A DNA stretch of 64,000 nucleotides from Pochonia chlamydosporia 170 (lineage: Eukaryota > Ascomycota > Sordariomycetes > Hypocreales > Clavicipitaceae). The DNA lies in contig NC_035792.1 of the NCBI RefSeq assembly GCF_001653235.2, positions 2,728,001-2,792,000 of the forward strand. The letters are read 5' to 3'. Position numbers and translations under genes: made by a program. Numbering within the stretch: the stretch's first letter is position 1; each line of letters starts with the position of its first letter. The notes under the pieces were generated by a model. It did not search any database, was not told the origin of the DNA, and saw only the letters and a list, made by a program, of their open reading frames with translations. Positions 35,720 to 46,733 of this stretch are shown in pieces.

Positions 35720-38700
35720 TGTCAACCTGTGCAATTGGACTTTTGCTGATCAATTGCTGTAGGTGATGCTGCGAGATTGCAATGAGGTTAACTGAGAAAG
35801 CTTGGGCAGCTCGGTCCGTCCTCGGATGCTGTTGTCGATGACGTCTGGCTGACCGAACCGAGCTGTGGTCGGCAACAGGTCCGGTGGGTCAAGGATTGGA
35901 ACGCAGGTTGGCAGGGTCAAGTTCAACTTTGTGACCCGAGAAGAGAACGAGGCAATGCTTCAACGAACAAACGGCGAAAACAACAGTTTCCTTAAGCTCT
36001 CTGCATTTGGGTTTATTTCCATGGGCCCCTTTTTGCCCCAATAGTCATTCACTTGTCGCCTTGCCGAGACCTAATTGGGTGGTGGTCCAAATAATATAGG
36101 GTAAGTGCATAGTTGCTCATGATAAGACTCCGGAAGTGTTGTTCTATCCTCTGTCCAGAAGTGGTGTATATAAACAGTGTTGGGTGAAAGCAGCAAGCAA
36201 CTAGATAGGCAATATACCGCATTATAACTGCATATAACGTGGGATTGTAGTACCTACTTGATGGTGAGTAGTACATTTGGGCCGAAGCTGTTCTCAGTGA
36301 AGGCCCTCGGAGTAAATGACAAGGCTGCAATAACCCTAGGCCCCAAGTCCATCGGCACACTGGCATACAAAATCACCCGTCTCATGTCACAGCAGTTTCA
36401 ACAGAGTGTATCCGTATTCGGCGGCAAAGACACGGTGACTTGACAGCGATACGCGGTTGTTCAGGCTGGTTCATCGGCCGCATCAATGTCAATGGAGCAC
36501 AAATGAGCTCACTGCAGATCGAACCTAAAACATACATCCTGTGTTACGACGCCCTTGCCTTTAGCCATCAGGTTTTCCTGACATGCAGAGTGGCGTTGTG
36601 GGATGATCGCTGCCATGCTCGGGGTGTGTCAGGCCAGGGAAACTCCTATAAAAAGAAAATGTGGAGAGTCTCACTCGCCGCCTCAGATGAAATGTCGAGT
36701 CAAGTCTTGGTTAGTTCGTCCATCTGGTTGTTCAAGAAGCCGGCAGCGGATTCGTGGTCGGATATTTGTCCGCGTCAGGTAGGAAAGGGTAGAGTAGAGT
36801 AGAGTAGAGTAGAGTAGTCCTCCGTTGGCCATTGGAGTAGAAGCTAAACTCACAAGTCATTGATAAAGTCATTTAAACTACACAGGCCACACCAACAAAC
36901 TGACTTGGGTCGATGTCCAATGACGCTGCATGAAGACAGCTGCAGACTGCACCCCACGGACGTGCCTTGCATTGCCCCGGTACAGCATTGCATGAGCAAA
37001 CACGGCACTAAGAAAGTGCATGCAGGATCTGCAATGCTCAGACTCAGACAGGATGCACTCCAGGGAGCGGGATTCATGATTGATCAGTCTAGTCTGGTGT
37101 CTCATCAGAGCTGCACACCAGTTGAGTGAGTCGCAGTCGCATGACGTGTCGACAGACCATCGAAAAGATTGCTTTTGCTGCCTACTACTCCGTACTGTAC
37201 TTGCCACTGGACCACCATCCGTCGTCACCACCAGGGAGAAAGAAGGACAAAAGTTCAATGCTGCTCCATTTCAGAAGAAAGGAGAAATGGGTCATGGCGG
37301 CTAAACTCGCCAAGCTCGGACCTGTTCTTATCTCCTTCCTCTTTGTAGCATTGCTGTCTGTTGCGAATGGAGATTCTTAGCCGTCAACTGTCCCCGGATT
37401 ACCAGATGAATGAAATTGCCAAAGCAATGCGACCCTGTGTCAGATACACTAACTCTTTAGTGCCCCTACCAGACGACTCGGAGCGCTTGTTGATCCGCCG
37501 GAGGGTGAAAGATGTCTTTGTGCATGGATGTCGCGCTGAGTCGCGGCCTGTCACTGGATGCTGACATAGAGCCACGTCCGAGTCAGTCGATGGGAACAAT
37601 CCATGTTGGTTCTCGAAAGTTTCCGCTGAATCTGAGGGAGTTTCTGCTTGATGAATAACGACAGTGTCGCTGGTTACAAACAATGCTACACAGCGAAGAG
37701 ATGAAGCGCCCAGATGTTCTGTACGGAGTAAAGATTGGAGTCGATTCGCAAAACAAACAACAAACAAACCAGTTCTGATGCGGTCGAAGGGGTCCAAGCG
37801 GCGCTCGATGCACTTGTCGTGATGCCTGACCCTGGGTCATAGCCCATGGCACGAGAACTCATGTGCATGCATTCAAGGATGGAACTGTCTGGTTGCGTGC
37901 TCCAGCCCATCTCGCATCTCGCATCTTGTATCAAATGTGTCCTCTCGCTTCGGCCACGGGCACAGGGCACAGAGCACAGCACAAGCGTCGAGAAATTGAT
38001 GCCTGTTTGATGCACCCAGTATCCCCCAAGCGTCGCTCACTTCATTAAAGGGCCATCGAGGAACAAGTGAACTTTGATCAAGTGGTGCCATCAATCCACC
38101 AATAATGCCAACCGTCTAGACTACTTTCAACGATCCATGCGACCGGTCGACGGCGTTAGCGCTGGTGATGGTGAGCATGGCTTGGACTTGGGGCGACGGG
38201 CTTGCTACCATGTTCGGGAGGTGCCGCTGCTCCATTATTTGATGTTCAATGTGCCCACAGACTGCGCTGAATTGACTTCGGACGACTTGAAGACTGGACA
38301 GAACGGGACGGCGATGGGACGGCGATGGGAAAGGGAAGGGAGCCAAATCACCGCAACGTGGATCGCACGGAGCATATAATGTAGTGATTAAGACAGGCAT
38401 GCTGTGGATAGGTGTCGATACGTGGGGGACAGACCAAGATGAATCAATTGATGCAAGAGAAAAACTTGGAAGATGACGATGGAGTGTGAATGTTTTGTGC
38501 CAGGCATATCCAAAGTTGATGGAAGACAGTCTGTGGCTCAAGCTCCCTCCAGCTCCGGCTCTGGGCTCAATCTGACAGGCGCAGGCGCAGGTGCGGGTGC
38601 GGGTGCCTTGTCTGTTCAATGTCAATTCCAGTCCGCATCGTCTGCAGGTGTTGCTTGGTGGTCTGGTCTGTTTAGATCAACCGGCACCACCGGATGCATG

Positions 38701-39926
38701 AGAGAGTGAGTGCTGGAGCCATGACCCTTTTATCAATTTATCAAGAGACCAGGATTGTTTTGACATCTGGTGTTCTTGACTCCCAACGTGAACTAGTTGA
38801 CATCTTCAGCGCCATTTGATGCCATTCCATGTCCCGCCTGCCTGACTTCTAGAGCTGCATCGCGCCTTCCGCCGTTCCAACGTTCTGGATGGTGGCACGA
38901 ATATTGACCAAATAGAACCATTGAACCAAAGCCCATTCCTCAAAAGGCGAGCCAAGGCAAGCCAGTTGAAGCCCTTGTCCCGCCAACAAGGTGTCGAGCG
39001 ACTTGCATGCCAACGCTAAGCCGTTTCCAATCAACCGTGAGCATCTCTGCAGGTCGCTTGAACCTGTACTCCGTAACTCCGTACCATTGAGACCAGACAT
39101 AGACATGGTCAACTGGTACCTCACCTGCATCACCATCCATCATTGATCCATTCTGCTCCCAGCAAGCCAGCCATCCATCCCGCCATACCAGCACCACAAC
39201 CACCCTGACCTAATGCTCCCCAAGTGAACCAAGACGTCAACTGGTTGCCCTCGCCGCTCCACCTTTCCAAGCCAAAGCCATTTTGAGCAAACTTGACCAC
39301 CGAATCCAAGAACGAATAAGGCAAGCTCCTGCAGCCTCCTGTGCTTCCTAGCTGCCGCGGCCCTGTCCTGCAGATTCTCCTCTCACAAACCATTCTTCCA
39401 TCCTGGAAACACCCGTTGCCAACTTTTCTCGTCCAACATCATCACTTGACTTTCTCCTGGGCCAATTTTCAACTGCTGTGTTGCCCCTCAACTCCCTGGG
39501 AACTCTGTCTGTGAGCTCCTCGGTCTCGTTTCTTCTTTCGACCCTGGCCTCCATCCAGACAATTGAGCTCCCGCGCCACCCAATTCATCAGACCCCTGAC
39601 TTGCTCAAGCCACGAGAAGCTCCAGTTTTCTCCTCGACCCTGGCCACCAACACCTATTGGTATTGAGTTCTGACTGAGAGAACGGAGTGCTCACTGCTGT
39701 TCTCCTTTCCCAGTTAGCCTGGACTCGCCGCGTCGAGAATAATTACAACTGGGACCGACTTTTCCACTCGTCTTGCCCCCGCGTCGCTGGTCCTGGGTTA
39801 TCGAGATACGAGATAGGCTGACATTGGATCTGACCGTCTGCTTGTCACGCTGTCTGTGACTGATACGGCAGCTCACCTCGTGGGCTCACTTCTCAAACTC
39901 TCCAGCTTCCTCGAAATCTTGCCGCC
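35720..39926. other. 4.2-kb region without a supported gene
   Basis: It holds the divergent promoters of ETR1 and the next plus-strand gene, and probably a long, pyrimidine-rich leader (about 39300-39926). An AGAGT array is at 36791-36815. CTGGTCTG words occur near 37090 and 38660. All open frames are short and lack family signals. Confidence 0.5.
36791..36815. repeat. (AGAGT)5 short tandem repeat
   Basis: Five perfect AGAGT units lie in the intergenic region. Confidence 0.92.
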
Positions 39927-40541
39927 ATGCCTACTCGCGTCAATGGCTCGCCCAAACCTCGATTCGAGCTTCCCGCGCTCGACTTGAACTTTGGAAGCAT
40001 CACCGACGGCACCAACATCCCACCTCCTCCCGATTCTCCCAAGGTACCTACGCCGCCTCAGACACCTCCAGCCAAGAAGCTTGACGCCGCTGTGGTCAAT
40101 GGGAGTGAGACTGACAAGTCTACACCACCAACAACAAATGGTAATATTATTGCTGGAATCAAGAGACCTGCGGATGACGCGCCCTTGAGTCCCGCTGGTT
40201 CTGCCAGACAGGGCAGTCTCCGCAGACTGTTTAGTAGGAATATGCTGAATGCTAGTTATACAGAGGGCAATTTGAATTCCCTGGAGAGCGGCAGCCTGGT
40301 CAACAGCAGCAGACCCCCTAGCCGCGGCGCCAGCAGTCTCATGGCCGGACGAAAATCGAGGCGGAACAGCTGGTTTAAGCTCTTTAGAGGCGGCGAATCC
40401 AAGCGTTCCAGCATTTTGTTTGACGACATCACCTCGCCCCGGAAACCTTCTGGACCACCCCCACCGATGATTCCGGAGCTCAAGGACCTCGAAAAAGACG
40501 AAGGCAGCCTTGGGAACGACCTCTTCAAAAACATCAAGTGA
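39927..40541 (+). CDS. Proline/serine-rich hypothetical protein, 204 residues
   Basis: One exon with a good start context (GCCGCCATGC). The protein is largely disordered. It has a Pro-rich N-terminal part (IPPPPDSPKVPTPPQTPP) with several Ser/Thr-Pro sites, a basic middle (SLRRLFSRNML; RKSRRNSWFKLFRGGESKRS) with Arg-x-x-Ser type sites for basophilic kinases, and a Pro-rich then acidic end (SGPPPPMIPELKDLEKDEG). The pair of Phe-containing basic motifs (RRLFSRNML, SWFKLFRGG) could be short amphipathic helices. I do not recognise a characterised homologue, though the organisation looks like conserved fungal phosphoproteins. Kinase target status is inference from motifs alone. Confidence 0.75.
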   Translation: MPTRVNGSPKPRFELPALDLNFGSITDGTNIPPPPDSPKVPTPPQTPPAKKLDAAVVNGSETDKSTPPTTNGNIIAGIKRPADDAPLSPAGSARQGSLRRLFSRNMLNASYTEGNLNSLESGSLVNSSRPPSRGASSLMAGRKSRRNSWFKLFRGGESKRSSILFDDITSPRKPSGPPPPMIPELKDLEKDEGSLGNDLFKNIK

Positions 40542-41519
40542 TGAGCGTTGTACCAACCAATGGCGCCATGCTCTCACACTAATACTTGTACACGAATTTC
40601 CGACCTTCAACAAATCCCCCCAACTTGAGACATCGGGAGCCGCGCCTTTCACAGAACCTCATACAACTGGACGAGCGACGACGCATCCGAGGCGACTTAT
40701 CGACCAATCCTTTGCAACAAGATTTTTCTTTGCATTCCGTCTTTTTCTTTTTCCATTTCATATTTCATTTCATCGAGATCCCACGAGAGCCTGTCAGAGC
40801 TGGGAGAAACACACAGTACTGCCACGAAAACGAGCGGGAGTGGTACAAAGAGACAGGAGGAGAGAGTGTTGGAAGGGGAGACACTGAGACACTTAGGAGT
40901 GGTTGATCAAGATACCCAGCTCTTTCGAGAGCTTCTTCATCTGACCGGTTATGCGGCCTGCGAAATCCTTCGTTACGTATTTTTCTTGATTTTACTCTGT
41001 CTCTCTCTCTTCATTTTTATTACGCAAATATTTGCATTGCTTCTTAATGGCGAGCCCCATTTGGCCCTGCTTCTTTTGTCCTTTATTTGTATGGGGCTGA
41101 ACCTGTTCGCCGTGGGCTGGAAGAAAGGAGAGCGACAAAAACTGATGTACTGGGACACAGTGGTTGGGCAAAAAAAGACAACCAGCTGTTTTATTTGCAT
41201 GTATATTTTGTCAGGGAGAATGGAAAATTTCGGATGCCAGCTGAATGAGTGGCAACAGACTAGCCCTCGTATCTTCTTGGAGTCTAGCGAACCAGAAACG
41301 AGATTCTAGACGAGCAAGAATTTTACCATTTTTTTTAATGCCATTCAAACTGCTACCACCAACAGGGACTGCTCGAAGAACGTTTTTTTGTCTTTCTTGG
41401 TCAATGGAAAGCGAAATAATTCTGAACACTTGTGACGTTGGACAAGGAGTGCAACCCGATTACAACAAGGCTTGTGATGATACATGCCAACATGATCACA
41501 GTCATGGACAGGAACGAAG
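40542..41519. other. Intergenic region between converging genes
   Basis: This is the 3' flank of the Pro/Ser-rich gene and of the downstream SDR gene. A hydrophobic open frame at 40866-41309 begins with TTG, not ATG, and is treated as non-coding. Confidence 0.55.
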
Positions 41520-42606
41520 CTAGACTCGCAGCCCGTTCTTCTTCAGTTCAGCCAAGAAAGGACCTTCTGCCTTCAAATAGCCAGCAGCAGCTATGTCAAT
41601 CACCTCTTGCGAAGCACCTGGGAATCTTGGTAGAACTCTGGTCGCCGAGCTCAGGACTTCGAGTATCGTCCCATCGCCCATGTTTTTGTCCACTACCAAC
41701 TGGTACATGGCCTGCACGATCTCGTCCACATCCACCCATGCCATGTCGTCTCTCATTTCCTTTGTCAGTGGAAACCCTTGGTCCCAAATCGGAGTCTTCA
41801 GCCAGGGCCCGTCCATCAGTCAGCCGCCATCATAAACTGGTATATAGATGGGAGTACATACGTCAACAGCTCCGGGAGCCACAGCACCAACTCGAATGCC
41901 GAGCGAATCACGAAGTGATGCCATGCACGATACGAATCCGTGAATGCCATGTTTCGTTGCGTGATACAGCGGCCGAATCGGCGTGTCCAAATATCCCGCG
42001 ATGCTGCCTACGATGACCAAACATCCCTTCTGTTTATTCGTGGTCCAGTGTCCAATGGCCATCTGACTGAGTCGAATAGGGGCTGTGAGATTCAAGTCAA
42101 TAACGGCATACCGACCAGGCTCTGCGTCACCAGCGTCCCTTGACGGTGTATCTGGATTTGTGTCCGTCTTGGGAGCGCGCCAGAAACTGCTCCACTCGGG
42201 CTCGAAGATGCCGGCGCCAGGTACTACTATGTCTACCTTTCCGTGGACTTGGATTGCTTTTTTCCAGAGCGAGGTGAGCTGTGGCCATGATGTGACGTCC
42301 GTCTTGTGGAATAGTACGGATGGCTTGGAGCTGTTTGCCGCTGGTGTGTCGTGAGGGTACTCGGCTAGAAGCTGTGTGGCTTCGGGACGGAGGTTGAGAT
42401 CGGCTATCACGACGGAACAACCCTTTTCAAGGAGGAGTTTTACAAACTTTAGATTGATGCCTTTTCAAGGAGGAGCTTTACAAACTTTAGATTGATGCCT
42501 GTGTAGGGAGTTAGAGGTGGTTAGGTTCTGATTCCTGCGGAGTTTCTGTTATACCTGAGCCACCGCCTGTGACAATGGCACTTTGGCCTTCGAGCTCGAG
42601 TGCCAT
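41520..42606 (-). CDS. Short-chain dehydrogenase/reductase, 15-PGDH-like
   Basis: Three exons fit: 42606-42555, 42460-41862 and 41795-41520; 308 residues. Exon 1 encodes MALELEGQSAIVTGGGSG, the start of the nucleotide-binding motif, which is completed (Gly-Ile) by exon 2. Later motifs are the acidic VVIADL end of beta-2, suggesting NAD preference, DIVVPGAGIF in place of NNAG, and catalytic Tyr-His-Ala-Thr-Lys. The final intron (GTATGT..GCTGAAG, with CTGAC branch site) restores GAVD-TPIWD. A 38-bp tandem duplication covers the exon 2 start; only the distal acceptor GAAAAG keeps frame. With the proximal acceptor the frame stops after about 17 codons. The substrate is unknown. It lies downstream of BOR1 on the same strand. 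Confidence 0.78.
42423..42498 (-). repeat. 38-bp tandem duplication across a splice acceptor
   Basis: Copies at 42423-42460 and 42461-42498 differ at one position (T versus C on the plus strand). On the coding strand each reads GCATCAATCTAAAGTTTGTA followed by 18 more bases ending TTGAAAAG. Because 38 is not a multiple of three, translating both copies would shift the frame. Confidence 0.97.
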
Positions 42607-42884
42607 ACTGTACAGAACTATGACAACAGTTTGGGATAGAGTGTTTCAACCCACACGAGATGAAGTGAAGAGAAGCACGGAATGACGAACAGAACAGAGA
42701 CCAAGTTTATCAGTTTGCTTCACGGCGCAGGGTATTACGTCGAGTGCATTCGATATTACTAAATCTCTGTACGACATGACAAAACTCAAACAAGTCTCAG
42801 TTGCGTGAACTCTCACCTACAGCTGCTTCCTTTTATTTAGACAGATAGGGTCGTATTTCATGCAACCTTTTGTATTTTCAGCAC

Positions 42885-44649
42885 TCATGACAAGTCTCGA
42901 CCCTTCTCCTCATCCACGACAACCACCTCCTCCGCTCCATGCAACTCATCCTCTGGCTTCCCCGGCCGACATGCCCACCCGTCAACCAATCTCAGCGTCT
43001 CCCTAGACCATATGCGGTTCATCACCGTTAGCCGCACCGGCACCAGGGCAATAATGACGAGTGGGAATGCCGGCGCGGCCACCGTGAGCGTCACACCAAA
43101 CACTATCCCGGTGACAACAATTTGCGTAATGGTGTAGCCATGAATTCCCCTCCAAGTCACACCAGATGGCAGCTCTGGCAACTCAGCCGCCGGAGTGAGC
43201 AGTTGAAAGATTCTGTTCAGCACGGGATTCACAGTAAGGGACTGGTAGCCCATGAACAGGAACAGTCCTGCCAGCACGGACGTCTGCGTCAACCCCAGCA
43301 GCTTTTGAAGCGGAGGCGAGATAAACACCAGAATCATGGCCGCCTGGATGAAGTGTGAGTATCGCTGCTCATACGTCCTTGTTGTATGTTGTGATACCGC
43401 CGGCGACGCATCGTCGGTTTCTTCAGCTGCCCCATCGTGGACGTAGTGTAACAGTGACTCCGTGTGCAATGGAGCCTGGGGAAGCAGCCCATTGGCAGGA
43501 GGGATTCCCAAAATGCCGCAGAGAATGGTTGTGAGCCCGAGAATTGTGATGTCCCATGCGTAGCCGCCGGGTTTGCGGACGCCGTACCTCTCAGTCGTGC
43601 ATATTATGCTGCTGATTTCGTGGTCAAAGTAGAAGAGCACCGTGATGATTGCCCCCGGAATAGCTGAGAGGAACACCCACTCGACGGGTAGTTTCCAAAA
43701 CTCTACGAAGAATGTGCTTCGTGAGGGACTCGATGGGCGGAATGTACTCTGCACTTGGAGGCGCTCGTGGTCCAGGTCCGCTAGCTCACCGATATGAGGA
43801 ATACCAATCCACAAGATGATGGATATAGCCGCCGCGTATTCAGCGAGTCCAATGCGAACATATCTGTGGAACAGACCCCATGAATTGGCTGTAGACAGCA
43901 GCACAGCTAGCAAACACGTTCCCACGGCGCCGATGACGGCATACAAGAACGCAGTGAGGGAGACGGCGCCGTGGGTGCGTTGTAGGGCCATGGCCGCTTT
44001 GTGGAAGTAAATCACGCTGTTGAGGAGGGAGAAGATGTCGGCGCTGAAGTGCGTTACGTATTGCATGGTCCAGTCGTGGGCGTTGAATATGGCGAGCGCG
44101 ATGTGCATCCAGCCTGCGTGGATGAGGCACCATGCCATGACGGGGAGGAAGTCGACCTTGAGATTGATTAGTTGTAACTTGTGAGTGAGATGGATGGCGG
44201 GGAACGTACATTGAAGGTATTCGAACAAAGTTTGTAGACATTTTCAGCGAGTACGGAGAACGGACCCGTGACGCCGAGGATGGTGAGCGGTTGTGCGGAG
44301 AAGCTGTCTCATCTTGTGAATGGTGTTGTTGGATGGTCAAGAGGCAGACTTACACGGCGAATATCACGCCCACGAGTCCAGTGCTGAATACGACTTCGAT
44401 GGTGCCCCATGACTGACCGGTCAGGACGAACAAGTCGCTGGCGAATGTGATGCCGGGGAGGATATTGGTGAAGAAGATGTATACTGCACTGGCGACGATT
44501 TGCTGGTTGAAAATGGTCCAGTCTGATATGTATCGTTGCTGGAGATTGTGTGCGTCTTGTTTTAGGAGGCGGAATGGTCGGAGTTTACCACCTGGACTGA
44601 AGTAGTTTTTCCATTTGGACCTGCGTGCTGGGGTGGTGTCATTGTCCAT
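42885..44649 (-). CDS. BOR1: Anion exchange-type transporter, Bor1-like (SLC4 family)
   Basis: Three exons: 44649-44354, 44303-44210 and 44156-42885; 553 residues. Introns are GTAAGT..GAGACAG and GTACGT..CTCAAG. About ten to fourteen hydrophobic segments are spread over the protein. Family signatures include NQQIVASAVYIFFTNILPGI at the first helix, FSAQPLTILGVTGPFSV in exon 2, and FDHEISSIICTTERYGVRKP with the conserved Phe-Asp-His-Glu. The C-terminal tail is cytosolic and acidic (EEVVVVDEEKG). Yeast Bor1 exports borate at the plasma membrane; SLC4 relatives carry bicarbonate, so the exact substrate here is inferred. The small middle exon holds part of the core transport motif and confirms the gene structure. 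Confidence 0.93.
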
Positions 44650-45181
44650 GGTGTAGTTTCACTTGTTCAAACATGAGATCAATCTCCGAAATTAATGTAT
44701 AGAGAAACTGTGAACTAGCAATGGTTAACATGAATATATTGCGCTCATCGTCTTTTATCAACGCTCGTGTGATCTGCTTCCAAGCCCATGGCGCAATTGA
44801 GCGGGAAACCGCCATTGTAATTGGCCCAACGTTAAACTATTTCCTAAAGCCAAGAAAAGCCAAGATTCAACTATTCACAACAATTGCAAAAAGAGCCTTG
44901 AAAAGCTTGAAGCCAAGACATTTCAATGTCTCGTGGCTCAATTACCTCCGACTACTGGTTAAGACGACTAGGAGATGACGTCAGCTGTTTTAACCTCTTA
45001 TCTTATCTCCACGTGCAGCATCCATCGTGGGGCACGACCCCTGGTCGCCAACGTCAATGAAGCTTCACATTTCAGACCAGCTCACGACACTCATCTTCAA
45101 CACCTACCCAGCAAAAAACCAATTGCACTCCATTTCAACACCAAAATGTCCCACCGGCCTCAAATATCATAACACCTCAAA
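44650..45181. promoter_or_regulatory. Shared promoter region of BOR1 and MTG1
   Basis: These 532 bases separate two divergently transcribed start codons, so both promoters must lie here. A CACGTG core (CCACGTGCAG) sits near 45010, about 170 bp before the MTG1 start; this is the recognition core of basic helix-loop-helix factors. Whether it is used is inference. Confidence 0.5.
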
Positions 45182-46195
45182 ATGGCGCACTTCGTGCCCC
45201 GCAACACCTTCAGCATCCCCTCCTCCATACCCAAAACCTATTTCCTGGGCCACCACCACGCCGGCGCAAACAAGATCAAGACCCTCCTCTCCAGCATCTC
45301 CCTCGTCCTCGAATGCCGCGACTTCCGCCTCCCGCTGTCCACGCAAAATCCAACACTGGAGCGCACCATCGCCGGCCGAGAGCGTCTCCTCGTGTACACG
45401 AAGTCCGACCTCGGCACCGACACGCCCGGCGCGCGACAAACACTAAAGCGATTATATGGCGATAAAGTAGTATTCTGGGATAAGAACAAGCCTTCCACGA
45501 CGGAGGCGCTACTGAAGCGACTGAAGTTCACGGCCGAGGCGCAAGATTCGCTGACCGGTCTGCGAGCACTGGTAGTGGGCATGCCGAACGTCGGCAAAAG
45601 TACGCTGCTGAATGCGCTTCGCAAAGTCGGCACCCCAGGCAAGAAGACAAAGGCCGCAAAAACAGGCGATCAGGCGGGCGTGACGCGGAAGATTGGAACG
45701 GCGGTCCGGGTAGTAGAGTCCGAGGAGAAAGGCGGAGTGGGAAGCGGTGTATTCGTTCTGGATACGCCTGGTATTTTTCAGCCGTACGTTGACGACGGCG
45801 AGACAATGATGAAAGTTGCTCTTGCGCATGGCATTAAAAAGGGTCTTATACCGGATGAAGTTCTGGCGGATTATCTGCTCTATCGCATGAATAAGTGGGA
45901 TCCGGGACTGTACTCGCGGTACTGTGACCCTACAAACGACGTGAATGAGTTTCTGGACGCGGTCGCAAAACGAGAGGGTAAGCTCAAGGCCGGAGGTGTG
46001 CCGAATTGGCAGGAAGCCGCGGCGAGGGTGCTGTCGCAGTGGCGTGACGGGAAGTTGGGTCGGTATGTGCTGGATGAGCTTGGGGATGAGGATATTCGCG
46101 CTCATGAGATGATGTTGGCCCAGCCGGCGCTGAGCTTGCATCAGGCGAAGAAGGCGCAGAAAGAGGCGAGGAAACGGGAACGACTGGGGGAATGA
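45182..46195 (+). CDS. MTG1: Mitochondrial ribosome-assembly GTPase 1
   Basis: One exon, 337 residues. The GTPase motifs occur in circularly permuted order: G4 TKSD (about residue 73) comes before G1 GMPNVGKST (about 133), G2 GVTR (about 165) and G3 DTPG (about 194). This defines the YlqF/MTG1 family. The ECRDFRLP motif before G4 is typical. The C-terminus is Lys/Arg/Glu-rich (KKAQKEARKRERLGE). Mtg1 acts on the inner mitochondrial membrane in assembly of the large mitoribosomal subunit. Length fits the family. The N-terminus is short and only weakly presequence-like. Confidence 0.93.
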   Translation: MAHFVPRNTFSIPSSIPKTYFLGHHHAGANKIKTLLSSISLVLECRDFRLPLSTQNPTLERTIAGRERLLVYTKSDLGTDTPGARQTLKRLYGDKVVFWDKNKPSTTEALLKRLKFTAEAQDSLTGLRALVVGMPNVGKSTLLNALRKVGTPGKKTKAAKTGDQAGVTRKIGTAVRVVESEEKGGVGSGVFVLDTPGIFQPYVDDGETMMKVALAHGIKKGLIPDEVLADYLLYRMNKWDPGLYSRYCDPTNDVNEFLDAVAKREGKLKAGGVPNWQEAAARVLSQWRDGKLGRYVLDELGDEDIRAHEMMLAQPALSLHQAKKAQKEARKRERLGE

Positions 46196-46733
46196 AAATG
46201 TGACTAGAACGCTGTAACAGTATTTGTACAATATGTATTGATAGATGATTGTCATGAGCCTCTACAGGCGTTGTAGAATATCTATATTGGGGACCTAGTG
46301 TCCGTCCTGCCTTATGTCACATGAATGCCATCCCGAGCATGTCAATTTCTGCCACTCAAAAGGGTATATTAGACAAGAAATGAAAAGCCTCAACTATGAG
46401 GACAAGGTGGAAGAAAAAAAAAAGCACAAAACATCCCAGTTAATGAATAGAGAGCACCACACCGAGGACCGTAGATAAGCCGACACCATCATCACTTCCT
46501 CTTTTCCTTTCCACATCATGAATAAAGCCAAGCCCGCCAGGACGCCGACGATGCAAAACAACCCATCCAACGCCACCGTTCAGAAATGCCAAGCCACGCC
46601 AGTATCATACAGTAAAGTTTCCGCTTTGAAAGGAGCAATCATCCAAACAAGGGTGAGAATGGGGAGCAATCTCAGAAAACCACTTTGCCAAGAAAACACA
46701 ACAGAAATAATAACCTTGACTCTTTGAGCCTCG
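46196..46733. other. Intergenic region between converging genes
   Basis: This is the 3' flank of MTG1 and CTI6. No supported gene or repeat is present. Confidence 0.6.

Noticed and set aside
40866..41309. Open frame of 147 codons with two hydrophobic segments
   Set aside because: It begins with TTG rather than ATG, lies directly in the 3' flank of another gene, and its hydrophobicity comes from T-rich sequence.
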